Part shown: positions 59,936 through 64,000 of the stretch, piece by piece
Position numbering within the stretch: position 1 is the first letter of the stretch
Layout of the letters: each line of letters begins with the position of its first letter
Origin: Tetrahymena elliotti 4EA
Taxonomy: Eukaryota > Ciliophora > Oligohymenophorea > Hymenostomatida > Tetrahymenidae
Length of the DNA stretch: 64,000 nucleotides
Direction of reading: 5' to 3'
Assembly: GCA_000231825.2 (NCBI GenBank)
Contig: JH720336.1
Location: 376,235-440,234, forward strand
Position numbers and translations under genes: made by a program
The notes under the pieces: model-generated
What the model saw: the letters and a program-made list of their open reading frames with translations, nothing else
Told to the model about the DNA's origin: nothing
Database searches by the model: none

Positions 59936-61126
59936 TATATTATGAAATGTTATGTTTCTAGATGTGTATGCCAATATGTAGGCAAATATATTTTATTTAA
60001 GCATTTCCAATAGCTTCAGTGACACCACTTCTGATTATACAATTTAAACTCCAAAAATATTCTAGAATCGAACGAATATTTTTAAAAAATATACAAAATT
60101 CAGGACATCAATCTAAAAATATTCCTTTTCTAGTTATGGTAAAAAAATAATCTTTTATTATCTATATCTTTTTTGTTTCTCATTTCATCTACATCACCTT
60201 CATTAAGAAATTACTTTTGAAGGTTTTGTAATATATTGTTGATAAAATTTAAAAAGAGTAAAATATAACTTAGTTCAGCATTTAAAAAAATATTGAATAT
60301 GAAAAATAGTTTAATTTGAACATAAGATATTTTATAGTACAAATTTTTGATTTTATTGAGCAATTAATTACCTAATAAGTATTTCAGATGATTATAGACT
60401 TTTATGGTTTAAGTCTGAAAATTAAATTTTTTTTTGTCTTTAAATTTGTAACATTTTTAATGATTGTTTAAATTTGAAAAGTTTTTGAAGTGAAAATATA
60501 TGTTTTTTCAATTTTAAAACTGTAATTTAATAGTAAAAAAAATGTATTTTTCTTGAATTTCAATTTAATATTTATGAAATGAAATAAAGTAAGTAAAAAT
60601 GTTAATTAGTTTTTCTAAAAATAATAATTGGTTTTAGGATAAATAAAAAAGATCACTTTTGAAATAAAATTTAAAAATAATAATAAAGGATTAATAAAAT
60701 TATATTGCTTGTTACTAACATTCAAAAGAATTCAAAAGAGAGAAGAGAGATATCATGATTGAATAGATAAGAAAAATTTTTAGCCAGTTTAATATAGTTA
60801 ATGAAAAACAGTAAAATTGTGTTTTTATTTGAAAAGGTAAAGGAATGAGCCTAGATAGAGGCTCAATCAATTAAGAAGAAAAAGTAAAGATTATTTGAAA
60901 TAAATAAAAGTGAAATAAATAATATATGAAATTTAAAATAAATTGGAATTTTTCATAATAAATTTATTAATCAATCGTTGAAAAGAAGAAAGAAAAATAA
61001 ATAAATAATTTATTAATAAAATAAATAAATAGAAAAGTTATCTCTCTTCTTAATAATAAAAAGTACATTTAATTTATCAAAAAAAAAAGACAAGATACTT
61101 CCTCTTATTAAGCATTCAATTGTGTA
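59936..61126. other. Intergenic region
   Basis: AT-rich. Apart from the possible 5' exon near 60110-60245 (minus), nothing is seen. It holds promoters of the divergent genes on either side. Confidence 0.45.
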
Positions 61127-63566
61127 ATGATAACTCTAAATAAGAGGTCTCTTTAGCCATCTGTTGGGATCCACAGTCCGGTTGGATAGGGTCCTGGCAT
61201 AGCCACGCCTGTTTCAGGTAATCAGACCAAAAAGAAGACAAAAAAAGATAACACTAAAAAAGTTGGCATTCATTCAAGAAAACTTTCAGAAAATCGAATA
61301 TTTTATCCTCAGAGTAACAATATCTAGTAGAATGGAGCAATCAATACAGCTTCTCTAGCTGGTGCTAATGGTAATTAGATTGCATAAAATCCAATCAGTT
61401 ATTAACATAACAATAACTTTGTTGGAAACAGTTACCCCAATGCTTTTATGATGAATATGAATAACGCTAACTCTCAATAAGGTAGTCATGTTGTTGTAAA
61501 CCTTACATAACAAAACAATAATTAGCCAAATCAGCAAAGTTACAACTTTCATAGCAGCAATGAGCACCATTACCTTGTATCGAATAATAGTCCTTCTAGC
61601 CATTAATACGATAACGAAGAAACAGGTAGCTCTGATAGTAATTAAGACATTAAAAATAAATTATTGAGTCTTCTTACTCAAAAAAATGACAACAAAAAGC
61701 TTATTGCTTCAAAAAGTTCTGGAAACTCTCTCGATTTTGCAATCGGAGAATTTGGCAAAAGGTAAAAAATAATGAAAAAAAAAAAATTTTGAAATATTTT
61801 TTAAATTTATTCATTTTTATTTATTTGTTTCTTTCTTCTTCTCAAGTGAAACATTTAAATTAATACTTTTATAGTTATTTCGTTTTAAAGATTTGAATAT
61901 CAAAATAAAATTTACTAATAAAATATACTTAAATATTAATAGGAAAAAGTCACCATAGAACTAGATTAACAATAATTATAATATAGGGGGAATTATAAGC
62001 AATAATCACCACTATCACTTGGGGAAGAAATCTCCATCAAAAATGAAAAATTTATTATACTTTTAAGAAAGAACTGTTAACAAATCATAAATACAAAATA
62101 ACTCTTCAACATAATTTCTCCTAAGCCCAAAAGAAACAAGAAATATAAATGGAATATTTAATCAAGCTAAGCCATCTAGCAAGAAAGAGAACAATTACAT
62201 GCAACTTTAACATTAGAATTCATTTTCTCCAATATTAAGTGCTGTTTTAAAAAGCAAAGGTCTTTCTCCTGAAAAGAAAGACTCTCTTTCTCCGTCTAAA
62301 GAGAACCTAAAGAATATAATAGCAGCTCAAAAACACATAAATCCATCTATTTCTCCAGCTGCATTGAACTCTTAACAAATCTAAGCCTAAGTAGACAGCA
62401 AAGCTGCACTCAAAAAGAAAATGTCTGTTCCTAAAACAGTAAATTAAGATTTGCTATCTTACATTTCAAAAAGGAATAGCTCTAAGGAACGAATAATAAA
62501 TTTATTTAATTCTAAGCATGAAGCATTAACTGACCATAATACTAGAAAGAGCAGCACTCTTTCTAAAAAACACAAATCAGTTTCACCTGAAAATAATCAA
62601 TAAAAAAATAAAAATACAAAAAAAGCTATCAATACAAGTTAACAACAACAGCAATAGCAACATCTCATGGGTACTAAAAAATCAAAGCCATTTTTTAAAA
62701 AATATCGGCCACCAGAACTTGAAGAGCTGCATTCGACAAATACGGTATCCCAAAGTGTACCCAACTCTTCTAAACACATGATACAAAACACTTTCAATAC
62801 ACCAAATAATTAAAATCTGAACAATAATCCTAATTAAAACTTATCCTCTCAATATCTTGAAACTAAAAAATTCTTTTTTGACAACAATCTTACTCCAAAT
62901 TCTTTACTAATAAATTCTTAAACTATTAACTAAAACGCACATTTATAATAAAACATCAACTAAAATAATGCTAATATGGTAAACTTAAGCAATACAAATT
63001 TACTTTCTCAAATAAATCCCAACAATATTAGCAATTCTATTAATTATTCATACTCAGCCCGCTCTAATAATTAATTGTAACAACAACCACCTCAATAATA
63101 TAATACGCTTTATTAAAACTTTGTAAATCCCTATATAAACACTAATTCTAATCAAAATAAAATAATTACTGCAGCCATCAACTACAACCTTAGAAATGCG
63201 TAAGACCATTCATTATATTATTTTAATTAACAAAAAAAACTAAATTTTCATTTTATAAATAAAAGTGAAAACCGCTTGATGAAGATACAAGAAGACATTT
63301 ATGAAGGAGGAGAGCAAAGCAATCACACAGCAATTAATGAGCAACTTCAAAAAACCTTCCTAAGAACATCAAAGCTACTCAGTGGATATAAGGCAAGAGA
63401 ACTCAAATGGGAACAAGAAAAAAGAGCATTAGTAGATGAAATTAAATTTTTAAAAAATTTATTGTATACAGAATAATTCGATGACCTTGTAATCAATAGT
63501 TAAATGAGCTTCTTCTTTAATCATTTTGTCTGTTTTGCTTTAGTTATCTGTGCCCTTTGTGCCTGA
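61127..63566 (+). CDS. Asn/Gln/Ser-rich protein with C-terminal coiled coil
   Basis: Exons 61127-61761 and 61943-63566 (181-nt intron, phase 2) give 753 codons, 752 aa. Most of the protein is low complexity, rich in Asn, Gln, Ser and His with poly-Gln. Short basic and SP-rich patches are embedded (KSPSKMK, LSPEKKDSLSPSKENLK, LSKKHKSVSPENN). Near residues 650-715 an ordered coiled coil appears (NEQLQKTFLRTSKLLSGYKA, KWEQEKRALVDEIKFLKNLL). The last ~22 residues are hydrophobic with three cysteines (SFFFNHFVCFALVICALCA), reached only because two TAA codons are Gln. It may be a C-terminal membrane anchor. Not recognised; it could be a scaffold or RNA/condensate-forming protein, by composition only. 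Confidence 0.8.
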
Positions 63567-64000
63567 TGACACCAATAAAAAGCAAAGCAATATCTAAAAA
63601 AACCTCTACATGCTTTTTCTTTTATTATTTATTTTCTTTTAATCACTTTATTTCTAAAACGAAATTTTGATGTTTTGGGTTCTTATTTAGATTTTTCAAT
63701 ATTATTTTACCATTATTGTTAGTTTTTTTTTTAAATTGTTCATTTTAAATGTTTTCATTTTTATTTCAAGTTTTGAAATTTTTTCTTAATCCTTAAGTGA
63801 AAGGCGGCCTCAAACATCCAAACTGTTATTTTTTCAATCTTATTTAAAAAAAGATAAACTCAATTGCTAGATATTAATTTTGTTCAAAAATATCTTAAAA
63901 TAATGATTAAATTGAAAGACATGTTTTAAAAATAATTCATCAAATTTGTTCATTTTCTAAAAAAAGAACTTATTTGCAACAAATAATTTCAAGATAATTT
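63567..64000. other. 3' flank and right window edge
   Basis: AT-rich region downstream of the 752-aa gene. It has T runs typical of ciliate 3' flanks and no coding sequence. Confidence 0.5.

Noticed and set aside
1..64000. Transposons, tRNAs, CRISPR
   Set aside because: No transposase or reverse-transcriptase motifs, no cloverleaf with a GGTTCRANYCC-type arm and no regularly spaced repeats were seen; a tRNAscan or RepeatMasker run would be decisive.

Overview
The window reads as ciliate nuclear DNA, most like Tetrahymena or a close hymenostome relative. It is roughly four-fifths A+T. Every convincing gene runs through in-frame TAA and TAG, which must be read as glutamine, and ends at TGA. 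Introns are short, AT-rich and GT..AG. Standard-code ORF calling therefore breaks real genes into fragments. The models below were built by hand with TAA/TAG = Gln; wherever a total reading frame is quoted, exon lengths and intron phases add up. No rRNA, tRNA, CRISPR array, rDNA or telomere is visible. Species and macronuclear versus micronuclear origin cannot be fixed from the sequence alone.

Layout. 0-9 kb (minus strand): a complete PX/PH/two-HKD phospholipase D (1260 aa, 8 exons), a small Ser/Asn/Gln-rich gene, and a 7-exon coiled-coil gene of unknown function (719 aa). 10.7-21.6 kb: a tandem cluster of an unrecognised paralogous family, here called family F, with three intact copies and one clearly broken copy, all on minus, and a tiny spliced plus-strand gene between copies. 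22.3-31.2 kb (minus): a second tandem cluster of type I membrane proteins (signal peptide, EGF-like module, transmembrane helix, RING-H2 finger), two intact and one decayed, with a 55-bp tandem repeat and a diverged ~270-bp duplication between them. 31.2-36.8 kb: sparse, with a small spliced minus gene, a small secreted Cys protein and an unproven hydrophobic ORF.

36.9-42.8 kb (plus): a 7-exon, 1489-aa multipass membrane protein with a Cys-rich furin/growth-factor-receptor-like ectodomain and a long Asn/Gln-rich tail. 45.7 kb: an ANP32-type acidic leucine-rich nuclear protein. 47.7-50 kb: a multi-exon minus gene whose 3' six exons are clear. 52.5-55.9 kb (plus): a small protein with two Cys-Pro motifs, then a TPR protein with a C-terminal membrane anchor. 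56.9-58.7 kb (minus): a B-box zinc-finger coiled-coil protein. 59.3-59.9 kb (minus): a small spliced gene. 61.1-63.6 kb (plus): an Asn/Gln-rich protein ending in a coiled coil and a hydrophobic tail.

Working together. Genes look individually transcribed; there are no operons. The two tandem clusters, each with intact and dead members, show local duplication followed by decay. Conserved single genes (PLD, ANP32) sit beside lineage-specific ones. Some single-copy genes are interrupted by unusually small introns (26, 29 and 37 nt).
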